DNA of 45,704 nucleotides, taken from contig WKLE02001411.1 in assembly GCA_014885115.2 (NCBI GenBank), positions 1 through 45,704 on the forward strand, written 5' to 3'. This DNA comes from Asterionellopsis glacialis. Lineage: Eukaryota > Bacillariophyta > Plagiogrammaphyceae > Rhaphoneidales > Asterionellopsidaceae. A program made the translations under genes and the position numbers. Below the pieces are notes generated by a model that did not search any database, had not been told where the DNA came from, and saw only the letters and a list, made by a program, of their open reading frames with translations. This document shows positions 29,736 through 39,708 of this stretch, piece by piece (the stretch's first letter is position 1; each line of letters starts with the position of its first letter).

Positions 29736-32254
29736 GTCATCATTTCTGTATTTGTTCTCACATCACTTGAGAAATGTGTAATTAACTTCAGGGTCTTTGT
29801 TGCTGGATTTTACATCATCCACATGCCACATAATTGTTTGCTGGCTGCTGTTGACAGTTTTATTTGCTACCCAGATGTCATATGGATTTATTTTTAATCC
29901 AATTTACTGAATGTCCTTACAGAACTTCTTGTAGTATAGTATGGATACTATCAACATACTATATAATGCTTTCAACATGCATACATAAAGGATTTTCCTT
30001 TTCCTTCTTGAACTGCGTTGCTTTCATATATACCAGGGGCAATTTGTATAAGCATGTCTATAAGTTGTGTCCTCTTATTTTTGTGATGACCTTCTCTCCC
30101 TTCTGGGGGACATCTGTTTGCACAACAAATGCATTCAGAATGTCTAAAGTCATGATGTCCCTCTATTGCTTGACTTCTAACACTCCTGCAATTAATATTG
30201 TTTCACTTCTTTTTTATTAATGTATGCTTGTTGTGTGCTTCAGTTTGCAGATGTTTTAGCTTTTACCCTGCCATCTCTCTTCTCTGTTAGGAAAAATAAA
30301 CTTTCCATAGCCTGTGTTGATTGAACATGATAGTTAAGTCCTTGATATGTATAGGTGCAAAAACTACCCTATCATAAAGTTGTTGCATTTCTTCCATAGC
30401 TGCTTTGAGACCTCAGTTGCCAAACTTCTTAATGCCTTTATTGAGGCTACATGTCTGGATAAAATTTTATGCTTGTGGTGTATCATTCATGCCCTCCACT
30501 CCTGCAATCCAAGAAGTGTTGAAGAGAATTTGATTTGCTTGACTATAAATTTAAATCCTTTTGGCATACCATCACATTGGTTAATAGCATGGACCATTTT
30601 AATAACCAATGCATATACAATACATTTGGTTGGCTTGCAATGTTTGGTGACAACTTGATTTGTTTGTGGATGAAAACACTTATGCCCTTTAGAGACAGTC
30701 TAAGGACTAAGGTATATTTGTATTGGATGGCTCTTGGGCTCATTGTGAGCTTGAACATATTCACCAATAGAGAACTTGCAATGCATACCATAATCTAAAT
30801 TTTGTTGGTGCAAGATCATTTGCAGAATGAAGACATTTGTTTGGAAAGAAATTTAATTTCTTGGCTGATTCCATTACCAAATACTGAACCAATATCCTGG
30901 GCATATGGTTGTAAGGAAGCCTATAATAGGCTGAACAAATTCTTCTTCTTCTAGTTGTACAATTTTTTCTTTCTGTACAGGGTACATGTTTTTTTTAGAG
31001 GTATTGTTCATGTTGATGAGTGGCTCCTTTGTAATTAAATAGGGATCCATCACCATGCAAAATTTGTTGGTGCGGTGAATTTCAATAATTATGAATCCAC
31101 CTTTCTTGTAGAGTGCATACACTTGATCCAAGCATCATACTTGGTATAGGGATGGACTTCCTGCAGATGCAATATTGTCCTTTCTATTTGGGCAAATGAT
31201 AAAGTGGGAGCTTCATCACTGTCATCTTGATTTTTGTTACAATTCCTATCATCTTTTTTGTTTGAATTCTTGTTCAAGTTTATGTTGTCAAATCTATGAT
31301 TGCTCACCAATATGTTATTTGTTTTGTAAACAGTCTTTGCTTTGGATATTGATTGTTGCTTTACAACTTCTGTGAATTTGAATTCTTCAACACCAAGTCA
31401 TACTTCTGTTGATTGGAAATATCTAGGTAAATAAATGCAAAAAAATGTTTGCTTGTTCTGGAGGCGAATTGTTCTTTAACATCTTCATCTGAATTCTTGA
31501 TATAATTGCCAATCTGTTGAACAAACTTAGAAAATCTTATATCACCACTGATGTGGGATTCTAAAATCTTTCTTGATGTCTCAAAATGTCTTGTATAATC
31601 TTGGAGGCTTTTGTTCTCCTTTTGCATCTGATATGATTGACTTTGCATATCTTATCTCTTGGTAATTCAAAGCATGTAAATGCATGCTCCTTGATCACCT
31701 TCAATAATTCTATCTGGTCATTATAAATAACAGTTTTTAAGTCCAATCTTTGAAGAATGAAATTCTGCATTGTTTGGGTGCATTGCTCCCATATCAAGGC
31801 ATATGCCTAGTACATGTTGTCATCTAAAACTCTTTCTCCCTTTAGGATTTCATCTAGTTCAACTTTATACTTCATGTTGTAATATTTGTGTTCTCTCGTT
31901 GTTGGACAGTCTTGTTGCTTCTTGTGCCAACCTCTGATGTGGGTTCCCGTACTGAAACATCTGTTTTGACTAAGTTTTGTAGTGATTTCATGATGTTGTT
32001 ACCTCTTTTGAAGGTATTCTTGATGTAGTTGATTACAAATGCCACTGTGTATTTTCTCATAATCTGATGCTTTCTTACTTGATCCAACATAAAATTAATA
32101 ATCTCCAATGGTCTTCTTTTTTGTGTTCTTTGTTGAATTACCTTGGTGGTTTCCTCCTTGTCGTCTACAACACAATTGCCAAATTGGTGCCACTCATTTT
32201 TGTTTCAATTTGTTTTTTTCCATTACGCCGGACTTACGGATATTCTAAATTGAA

Positions 32255-32544
32255 TGTTGAAAAAGGAAATAAAATTCGTTCTAGAATTGCCTGTATATCT
32301 CTCAGATATACTCAAATAATGTAATAGGATCTACTAATAATATTAACTTTGTATAGCTCTATATAGCCTAAGATTCAATTGAGAATATGGGATAAAATAC
32401 GGATTACAGTTCGATGATACTTTTCAATCTGGACAGACCGTGTCGGATCATGAGTGAATCAGACTCAAACTGACTTGAGTAATTTTTACTCACTTTATTC
32501 CTAATTCTCGAAATATTCCTATCTCTAATTTTTTTGTCCAACAG
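32255..32544 (-). repeat. 5' LTR (right copy) of the decayed Copia relic
   Basis: On the minus strand it runs from TGTTGGA (32544) to TCAACA (32255), the same ends as the intact element. About 180 bp of it aligns with 29514-29735 with scattered differences. Confidence 0.6.
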
Positions 32545-32786
32545 CAAGGTGTAGTCATGAATCACTTTCATTCCGTGAGAGAGGAGAGAAGTAGGACTCT
32601 CTCTAGAGTAGGATAGTACGACTACGGTAGGTCCTTTGGACCAAGTTTAGTTAGTTGGCAGGGACAGCTGTTCATTTCGTCATTTTTCAGGGAACGATCC
32701 GTGAAGAATGCAAGAAGTCGCATGAATCGCGGAGTTCCAAAGTTATTTACTTCGTCAGAGACAGTCAGTAACTTAAAGCAAAGAGC

Positions 32787-33752
32787 ATGTTAAGTCTTTT
32801 GTGCGCTCTGACAACCTTGGTTGCGGTACATGCGACTTATTCTATTGTTGCTACCGACGCCACGACTCGACAAGTTGGTGGGGCTGGAGCAACATGCTTG
32901 AATAATACCGATGTCTTCGAAGCCCTTTATGTGAGTGTCCCGAATCGTACCGTTCTACATACTCAGGGTCTCTTGCTTCCTCGAAACTCGCCCATTCTCA
33001 TTGCGGCGAAAGACAAGATGATGAATTCTTCTTTCACAGGCGATGATTTAGATGATATTTTGAATACCATGAAGGAGCTAGATAAAGACATCTGGGCTCC
33101 TGAATGGTGGCAGGGAGAAGGTATCCCAGCGGTTGACCTCCGTCAGTACGGCATTGCTAATTTCGCCTCCAGTAGTGCCTACACTGGGGGGAGACTCACG
33201 GGGTTATACGCTGAACTTTTCAAAGATTATGATACTGAGGAGTATGATGTGGGTGGATCAGTGACCACTGCAAATGGTCACTCTATGATGTACCACGCCC
33301 TTGGAAATATTGTATCTGAAGGAACGGTAGATTTTCTAGCAGAAGGGTTTTCAAGCAGTAGTAGTGATGACTTGGCAGAGAGGCTGATGGCAGCTATGAG
33401 TTCTGTAGTTGCAGGAAAGGCTGGGGATTTGCGATGCCTCAATGCAGATGGTAGTAGTACGTCAGCTACAGGAGCGTATTTACGTGTCGACAATGCCGAT
33501 GGTACGCAATTCGTACATTTGAATATCATTGGAGATTTTACAACTGAGCCCGTCGAAAGACTCCAAAAAGAGTTTGATGAATGGAGAGCAAGCGTTGGAA
33601 AATTGGGTCCTTCAGAGGCACCTTCAGAGGCACCTTCAGAGGCACCTTCAGAAGCATCTTCAGAGGCACCTTCGGCTTCTAGTACGGCCGTAACTGCAAT
33701 GTCTTTCATCGTATCAATGATCGTTGTCACCAGCATTTCTATTCAAAAGTAA
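32787..33752 (+). CDS. secreted DUF1028 family protein, likely GPI-anchored
   Basis: A single exon of 321 aa from the ATG at 32787. A signal peptide (residues 1-16, MLSLLCALTTLVAVHA) is followed directly by TYSIVATDATTRQVGGAGAT, the start that bacterial DUF1028 proteins show right after their initiator Met. DUF1028 belongs to the Ntn-hydrolase-like fold (family knowledge), in which an N-terminal Thr, Ser or Cys is the nucleophile. Predicted cleavage after A16 would expose Thr17, so secretion itself could activate the enzyme; this is inference. The conserved block GNIVSEGTV is present. After the domain comes a 'SEAP' repeat linker encoded by near-identical 12-bp units (about 33608-33672), then a hydrophobic tail (TAMSFIVSMIVVTSISI) typical of a GPI signal or membrane anchor. 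Substrate is unknown. Confidence 0.8.
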   Translation: MLSLLCALTTLVAVHATYSIVATDATTRQVGGAGATCLNNTDVFEALYVSVPNRTVLHTQGLLLPRNSPILIAAKDKMMNSSFTGDDLDDILNTMKELDKDIWAPEWWQGEGIPAVDLRQYGIANFASSSAYTGGRLTGLYAELFKDYDTEEYDVGGSVTTANGHSMMYHALGNIVSEGTVDFLAEGFSSSSSDDLAERLMAAMSSVVAGKAGDLRCLNADGSSTSATGAYLRVDNADGTQFVHLNIIGDFTTEPVERLQKEFDEWRASVGKLGPSEAPSEAPSEAPSEASSEAPSASSTAVTAMSFIVSMIVVTSISIQK

Positions 33753-34033
33753 TATGTACAGTAGATAAAAAATATTCTTGTGCTCTCTGTTTGAAAGAGT
33801 AGTGCAGTATTGTACCTACTATAAGAACATCTGCCTGTCAAAAAATCTTGAAAAATACCGAACAAAGATTACTGTAGAAGCAAATGAATCTCTTGACAGG
33901 AAACAAATCGCAACAGATATTATTTTTTATTCATTTCAAAATTGACCAAACTTAAAAGTATCGGGAATAGGCAATAATAATAATACATTTCTCTATAGTC
34001 TAGATTTTTTGTTAATCTTTCCATACACAAAAA

Positions 34034-34915
34034 TCACAGTACAGCTTCTTGTCGAACATTGTCATAGAGAACAATACCCCAATTATCTTGATCATTCAAG
34101 TGTGGAACAGGTGGTGGTTCCGGATGAGGTTCTCTACAGGTAAAATTATGTTGCCATTCCCCATTGTCATATCCCCCCTCGACACCCATTAATTCACCCA
34201 AATCATCTAAATCGATATGTTGGACAATTTCGTCCAAATCAAAGACTAATTCTTCTTCGGTATGATTGTACTGTACGATAGTTTGTAAATCTTCGACACT
34301 TGAAATGGTCATATTCTTGCGTTCAATATTCTTCATACGAATCCCTCCCGCACGTGACCAATATCCAGGATCAACGATTGGGACATTGATTTGATCCAAC
34401 TCTCCTCCATTGACAATACTGTACGGTTGTACCAATTCCTTTAAATATCCCAATTTGACAGGAATCTTGACAAAAATAGCACGGTTCAATTTCTGTGCCA
34501 CATAGGCCAGCACCCTCACAATATGTTCGACTTGGTCTAAATCATCAATTGGAAATTCTTGTCGTGTCGTGACGGTATTTAACCAAAAGTATTCTGGTTC
34601 AATTTTCTTTTGACCTCCATACAAACAATGTACCGCAAACCGATGAGATTTCGGTGTATCACCACATAACATGTGATCTGGATCAAAGAAACGTAATTGA
34701 CGATTATTCTGGTTATGAAATGATGATGTTCGTCGTAGTTTTGATCTTAATTTTAATGGGAAAAAGGTGTTTGTACGATTATCAAACAAATATAAACACC
34801 CCGCAAATCCCATGAGCATGACACTCATGAATCGTATCATTCGTCGTCTGGATCGTTTCATGGAAGGAGCTGATGATATTGATGATGGTGCTGTCATCAT
34901 CATGCTTGTTGTCAT
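34034..34915 (-). CDS. type II membrane protein, unassigned (Golgi enzyme-like)
   Basis: A single exon of 293 aa starting at the ATG at 34915. A short Ser/Met-rich N-terminus is followed by a basic cluster (KRSRRR) and one hydrophobic helix at about 27-44, the layout of a type II signal anchor. The remaining ~245 residues are predicted lumenal. Visible features are HMLCGDTPKSHRFAVHCLYG, a helix VRVLAYVAQKLNRAIFVKIP resembling the 'arrival helix before a Rossmann strand' pattern of several glycosyltransferases, VPIVDPGYWSRAGG, an acidic stretch (FDLDEIVQHIDLDDLGEL) and a Pro-rich end. I do not recognise the family with certainty. It could be a divergent or truncated glycosyltransferase, suggested also by its neighbours. 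It is divergent from the methyltransferase gene at 35513 and shares that promoter region. Confidence 0.65.
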   Translation of the reverse strand: MTTSMMMTAPSSISSAPSMKRSRRRMIRFMSVMLMGFAGCLYLFDNRTNTFFPLKLRSKLRRTSSFHNQNNRQLRFFDPDHMLCGDTPKSHRFAVHCLYGGQKKIEPEYFWLNTVTTRQEFPIDDLDQVEHIVRVLAYVAQKLNRAIFVKIPVKLGYLKELVQPYSIVNGGELDQINVPIVDPGYWSRAGGIRMKNIERKNMTISSVEDLQTIVQYNHTEEELVFDLDEIVQHIDLDDLGELMGVEGGYDNGEWQHNFTCREPHPEPPPVPHLNDQDNWGIVLYDNVRQEAVL

Positions 34916-35512
34916 TTTTAATGTCGTATCCAGAGTCTTCCTTGGTCATTCAAGAAATGGAGGAAAAAACTGCGTGTACAGTAGATGACTTTTTGTGTGT
35001 GTGTTGTGTGGTTTTTGAGGTTTGCTTCTCCTTCGGTTCTGGTTCGATGATCAATCACCACAAGAAGAGTAGGAAGGAGTCGTGAAACCTGATGATGCAG
35101 TATTGGACATAATTATTGATCCGATACTCTACTTAATACCTGGTACAATACTATATTATTTTCAGTACCAGGTAAGATCCAGACCTATGTTACTAGAGGA
35201 TAGGTGTCTACAGGTTTCGATGACCCGTCTGGCCGGCTTCCTTAATCACGGGAAAGACCCACGAAAATGACCTTATTTAAAAAATGGAATCGTTTATTCC
35301 TGCTCGATCGATTCGAGGACGAGGGATCAGGTTGATTACCGGCTGTGTCATGATCTCTCCGAAAAGCTGAAATTCTGAAAACCTGTAACAAATGGTTCGG
35401 CGACTTCCTCCTTTTTCCCTCCTTTCGTTTCGTCAACGCCACTGTTGAAGCTCGCTTCGCTCACCCCCTCCCCCCCATTCCTGGAACTTTATCTTATCCA
35501 ACAGCAGTCACC
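34916..35512. other. bidirectional promoter region with paired TACCNGGTA sites
   Basis: About 600 bp between two divergent genes. TACCTGGTA at 35137-35145 and TACCAGGTA at 35166-35174 lie 222 bp from one ATG and 339 bp from the other. A C-rich tract precedes the ATG at 35513. Confidence 0.5.
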
Positions 35513-36481
35513 ATGTCTCCAGTTACTCGGATCATTGTCATATCTCTACTATTGTGTGTTTCTGCAGCAGTGGTGTTTATGGTAAACAATGATGCACTGG
35601 CAACATTAAAGACTAGCATGACACAACAAGAAAAAGTAGAGAGAATTGCCAAGTTACCATCTTCTGGGGTGTCTTATGAAATGGCCAAACGAGACAGTGC
35701 AGGCTTCTTTACTGACATTTCCGATGAACACTGGATTCTCATGAGAGAACGTGTTAAGAACCGAAAGAATTATCATATAGGTCCAAGGCATGGAATCGAA
35801 CGTCCGAATATGTGGTATCAAGAGAACTTTGAACCAGATTTTACTTGTGCACATGAACGCCGAATTGGGGACCCTCCTTCTGGAGATGGCCCCAAGTGGG
35901 TGTGTGATCCCCACCGTCTCCAAATATCTGACTGCCTAGTCTACAGTGTCGGTTCAGCTGGTAATTTCATGTTTGAAAATGGCATCATGAAAACAATAGG
36001 TAAACACTGTGAAATTCATACTTTTGATCCAGAACTGTCTGGAGCTGCATACGGCAGCAAGGCACAACCAGGTGTTAACTATCACAACTGGGGACTCATG
36101 CCAGGGAGTGCAAAATCTCTAGAACGACAAAAATACTTCGATCATAAATTGACTGGGGGAAATTTCAAATCTTTGAACGAAACTATCAAGGAACTAGGAC
36201 ATGTGGGAAGAACAATTGATATTTTTAAAATTGATTGTGAAGGATGTGAATGGACCACGTTTCAGGGATGGTTCACTGCAGGTGCTATTCTCAAGCAAAT
36301 TTTGGTTGAAGTTCATAATTCACCAAAAGATCTTGCAGACAATTTTTTTACAACGCTACAAAAACAAGGATATGTTACCTTCCACAAAGAACCAAATATT
36401 CAGTATGCCGGTGGAAATTGTGTTGAATATGCATTCTTGAAGCTAGAGTCTTCATTTTTTGACCAAGAGGCATCATCATAG
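35513..36481 (+). CDS. METTL24/FkbM-like methyltransferase with N-terminal signal anchor
   Basis: A single exon of 322 aa; the ATG at 35513 lies in a CACCATG context. Residues 5-25 form a signal anchor. The catalytic part holds a GDGPKWVCDPH block (124-134), then VYSVGSAGN (143-151), which corresponds to the SAM-binding glycine motif, and HTFDPE (169-174), whose acidic residue would contact the SAM ribose. IFKIDCEGCEW (237-247) is the classic FkbM/Methyltransf_21-like motif. The combination with the Cys-containing GDGPKWVCDP block is that of animal METTL24-like and related protist proteins. It is predicted to act in the secretory pathway, perhaps on a sugar or lipid; the acceptor is unknown. 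It neighbours other type II enzymes. Confidence 0.82.
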   Translation: MSPVTRIIVISLLLCVSAAVVFMVNNDALATLKTSMTQQEKVERIAKLPSSGVSYEMAKRDSAGFFTDISDEHWILMRERVKNRKNYHIGPRHGIERPNMWYQENFEPDFTCAHERRIGDPPSGDGPKWVCDPHRLQISDCLVYSVGSAGNFMFENGIMKTIGKHCEIHTFDPELSGAAYGSKAQPGVNYHNWGLMPGSAKSLERQKYFDHKLTGGNFKSLNETIKELGHVGRTIDIFKIDCEGCEWTTFQGWFTAGAILKQILVEVHNSPKDLADNFFTTLQKQGYVTFHKEPNIQYAGGNCVEYAFLKLESSFFDQEASS

Positions 36482-37709
36482 ACTTGTACCATTGACTAAA
36501 TAAACTCTAAACCATTATTAAGGTGGTAGAACGTTTATTCATTGTGTTTTTTCACTCCTCGGCAAACCCCCCCTTCGGAACAGATTTTCTGTGCTTTCTC
36601 ATCTAGAATTTTTTTTAATTTTTCTCGTTTTCCACCCAAACACCCTGAGAATGATCCTTTTTATCCTAATCTTTGGTCAGAAGTGAGCATCAATACTTTT
36701 AGTAATAACATTCATTAGTTATATTCTGGCCTGAAATTGACTGCGAGAATCTAAGTTCGATAACTTTTCCAAAAAAAACGCTAAAATTGCTAAACTCACG
36801 AATTTTACGGTATTTTTGCAATTCTTATTTTCTGAATGGCTTCTTGGTCAATTTCTCAACAGAAAATATTAGTTTACTTATGTATCCAAGGGAATGCATA
36901 CTTTTAATTCTTACTCTATTTCAGTGTCAGATGTGTCCTTCTCAGTGTGTTGGGGTCGAAAACAAGAAAATTAAAAAAAAAAATCCTAGATGAAAGCACG
37001 GAACGCTACTATGTATTTCTACATAACGCTAACCGTAATCAGTAAGTTACAGTCTTTTGCATAAAAAAAGTCATCGTCATTCTGAGTCTCACTTGGTAGA
37101 ATGACTTTTAGTGTTTTGCCTGTCTGTACGTCGTCTATAAAGAGCAATGATAGTATCTGGAGTTATTAATACAGTATTACTTCTATCTTGGGAAGAGATG
37201 AAAACAAAGTACTGTAGTGATGGACAACAACCTACCTATCTTGCAATGATAATGAAAGAGATCTAGTCTATAGAAAGATCAAGCATAAATCTACTGTATT
37301 TCAATAGTGCTACGAAAATAGTGCAATATGAAGAATTGAATCAAGTGAAATCAAGTTGGAGACCTTGACAGAAAAACAAGTAGCAATCAGGAAAGATGGC
37401 AATCATTTTTTTGAAAATGTTAAAACGAGGCTTATCCATGACATAATATAAAGCTCTCTCCAACTCAGTTTCTCTTCGAACTTAATGAGAGCCGTATGAA
37501 TTGACGCTGCCAACTCTGCAATATTTCTTCAGTGTACAATTTTGGATTGCCTCCATCAAATTAAATGATGACGTGACATGTCATCGTCCTTGTGTGTGTA
37601 TGTATGTATGTATATGCTTGCGTGTCAGTGAGTGCATGTTGTGTTTGTAATATGTGTGAGTGTGTGCGAATTGAAATTTTTAATTCTTTAGTAGAATGCG
37701 TACTCTTAT
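36482..37709. other. intergenic region between convergent genes
   Basis: About 1.2 kb with no gene seen. It contains an AAATAAACTCTAAACC motif just after the methyltransferase stop (36498-36513), and a GT/GTAT-rich low-complexity tract at about 37590-37670. Confidence 0.55.
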
Positions 37710-38984
37710 TTATTCAATCTTGGCGGTAGGTGTATCATGTAACCATTGTAATAATTGTGCATCTGTCAAGTCGGGTATATCCCCGTTGCCCAACATGGGT
37801 TCATCCCATGTTTCAATATTATCCAACATTTGAGCAAAATAGGTATTGAAGAAACTATAATGCGGTGACTCATACACATACCCCTTGACATGGGGTTGTA
37901 CACCAAAGACGGGCAAGGGACAAAATGTTGAACACCCACAAACAGCTACCATTTTAGCACGAATTAAACGTGCATACGCTGTGACGGGTGTTTCCTCCAT
38001 ACTATTATGAATAGTCACAGTCGCAAGAGGAAATTGACGTTTCAAGTAGTCTTGCAAATCCAAAGCAATCATTTTTGAACGTTCTAAAAATTCCAAATCC
38101 TTGACACGAACACCGTCCTCTTCAAAGGGTGCGGTCACCAAGGATATAGACTTGATGGGTTGTTTCTGTTCCTCTTGTGCTTGTTTCAATAATTTAGCAT
38201 AGGTCGAATGTTGGAATAACCCACGTTGAGATCCCACCTTGGGTGTAGGTTTCAAGGCATCATGCAATCGCAAGTGAATCACGGCATCATCGGCTGGAAA
38301 ACTTTGTCCTGCCTTTGATTGAGCTACTATTTCCATCCCCTTGGAAATAATCGCATGCGCATGCTCAAATCCACCCACTTTGCTTTTCCAAAATTGACCC
38401 TTAGATTGAATGGCACAATACTCTTGGACCGTATAGTGTTCCATGTCCTCCAAGGGTGTCAAATCGGCAAGTTTTTCTTGAATTTGTGTCAATGCCATGA
38501 CTCCACCATTATTGTTTCCTGCCGTATCAGCACAAGTAAAGGTAAATGGTTTCGATGCCAAATGTGCCAACAAATGCCACGAATACAAATGAATAATATA
38601 ATTCCCCAAGGAATCATCTCCACACAATGAATTATGAACATGCACTCGTTTCACATCTTCCGCACGTTCAGTTAATAAAGTACACATTCGACGTTCCGTA
38701 TTGGGTTCCACCCGTTCTAACCGTTCACCAGACACAGGGACAAACAAGGTTCCATCCTCACGTAATTCAAATTTCTCATTCTCCGTTATTGACGTTGTTG
38801 TTGTTGTTGTTGTTTCTAATGTCCTTGTGGCAAGGAACCGATCGCCTGGTTGTCCTTGTGGTTGACTTCGTAACCATGATATTCCATTCTCCGCAGTAAT
38901 ATCATTATTTCTGTACAAGACAAACATCATGACAGCCGTAAGGCCAGTCATGGCTCTCATCATGGTAATTCGTTTCACCTTCAT
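37710..38984 (-). CDS. type II membrane protein, fucosyltransferase-superfamily-like
   Basis: A single exon of 424 aa from the ATG at 38984; the open frame reaches 24 bases further only via a TTG. A signal anchor at residues ~7-25 is followed by a Thr-rich stem. The lumenal part contains HVHNSLCGDDSLGNYIIHLY near the start, DDAVIHLRLHDAL in the middle, a strand ISLVTAPFE, and later AYARLIRAKMVAVCGCSTFC. This order (IHxRxxD-like block, strand with a central acidic residue, then a 'small residues/Ser-Thr' loop) resembles the GT-B-like alpha-1,2/1,6/O-fucosyltransferase superfamily, where the HxRxxD-like block contacts GDP-fucose. The assignment is by pattern only and moderate. It is convergent with the methyltransferase gene and divergent from the TBL-like gene. 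Confidence 0.65.
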   Translation of the reverse strand: MKVKRITMMRAMTGLTAVMMFVLYRNNDITAENGISWLRSQPQGQPGDRFLATRTLETTTTTTTSITENEKFELREDGTLFVPVSGERLERVEPNTERRMCTLLTERAEDVKRVHVHNSLCGDDSLGNYIIHLYSWHLLAHLASKPFTFTCADTAGNNNGGVMALTQIQEKLADLTPLEDMEHYTVQEYCAIQSKGQFWKSKVGGFEHAHAIISKGMEIVAQSKAGQSFPADDAVIHLRLHDALKPTPKVGSQRGLFQHSTYAKLLKQAQEEQKQPIKSISLVTAPFEEDGVRVKDLEFLERSKMIALDLQDYLKRQFPLATVTIHNSMEETPVTAYARLIRAKMVAVCGCSTFCPLPVFGVQPHVKGYVYESPHYSFFNTYFAQMLDNIETWDEPMLGNGDIPDLTDAQLLQWLHDTPTAKIE

Positions 38985-39708
38985 ATTTTCAAGAGATTGC
39001 ACCGCCAATAGTATTCTTGGTTTAATTGATTGATTGATTGACTCCTTGCTTTGCTTGATCGCCAGTGTTGCAACAGAGAATTGTTATTCCTTGAATAGAT
39101 TTATTTAGTTTTTGTTACATTATTATTGCGGTACCCCTATTGCGAGCACGACATGTACGGACTTTAATTAGTGATTCAGTCACTTTCGAGTCTTTTTCAT
39201 CCATGCAGTACTGTTCGAATGTCGAAATCTAGACATTACAAATCTGATGCCTATGACCCCATGACTTTCAAGTGGCACAATCAAGTATACATGATTCGAG
39301 TTAGAGTTAATCACGACAGAGTACCTACCAGAGCTACAGTATAGTTCCTGGCTGTCGACGTGGTCTTTCTGATCTGTGGAAAAGAAGTCATTTATAGTAC
39401 AGCCAATTACATAGTTTCAAAGAAATGTACTGGGTAAACGTGCTTAAGTAGTCATGCAATGCCTTGCGTCAAGAGGAAAAAATAAAACTGGTACTCACTG
39501 GTATTGAAGGACAAATTTGATTGAAACAAAAAGATGTACAGTAACAAAATTATTTTTTAATTTTTCGCTGTCGTCGTGTACACAACGATCATCGAAACAA
39601 ATAATCTCCTTGATTGAACTTCGTCCACGTCGGATATATAATAGATATATATACCCACCGACCTCTCCTTCAAGAAGATTCTTATTTTCAAACACTTCTT
39701 GGAAGAAC
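38985..39708. other. divergent promoter region
   Basis: About 720 bp between two divergent genes. It has a short TTGA repeat near 39025 and a strong TATA-like tract at 39633-39652 serving the downstream plus-strand gene. Confidence 0.5.
39633..39652 (+). promoter_or_regulatory. TATA-like box of the TBL-like gene
   Basis: The tract GATATATAATAGATATATAT lies about 60-75 bp upstream of the ATG at 39709, a spacing that would give a short 5' UTR. Confidence 0.45.

Larger units (their letters stand above)
29514..32544 (-). mobile_element. decayed Ty1/Copia retrotransposon relic, minus strand
   Basis: Two diverged copies of one sequence (about 29514-29735 and 32255-32544) flank about 2.5 kb of broken Gag-Pol. 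On the minus strand the right copy begins TGTTGGA and ends TCAACA, like an LTR. Gag remains lie at about 31361-32108 and include IWEQCTQTMQN...LLKVIKEHAF, matching the Gag core of the intact element (VWGQCSDAM...LLKAIKGIAF). Reverse transcriptase remains lie at about 29790-30230 and include PYDIWVANK and MWHVDD, matching PYDWCVANK and VWHVDD. RNase H is not seen between the RT remains and the left LTR, so the 3' part is deleted. Many stops and frameshifts are present. It is clearly older than, and a different lineage from, the intact element. Confidence 0.8.

Noticed and set aside
31089..31310. Asn/Lys/Asp-rich minus-strand frame as a separate gene
   Set aside because: It lies inside the decayed Copia relic between the Gag and RT remains and is best read as degraded polyprotein linker.
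33608..33672. Short direct repeats as a CRISPR array
   Set aside because: Units are 12 bp, contiguous without spacers, and in frame within a protein-coding linker.
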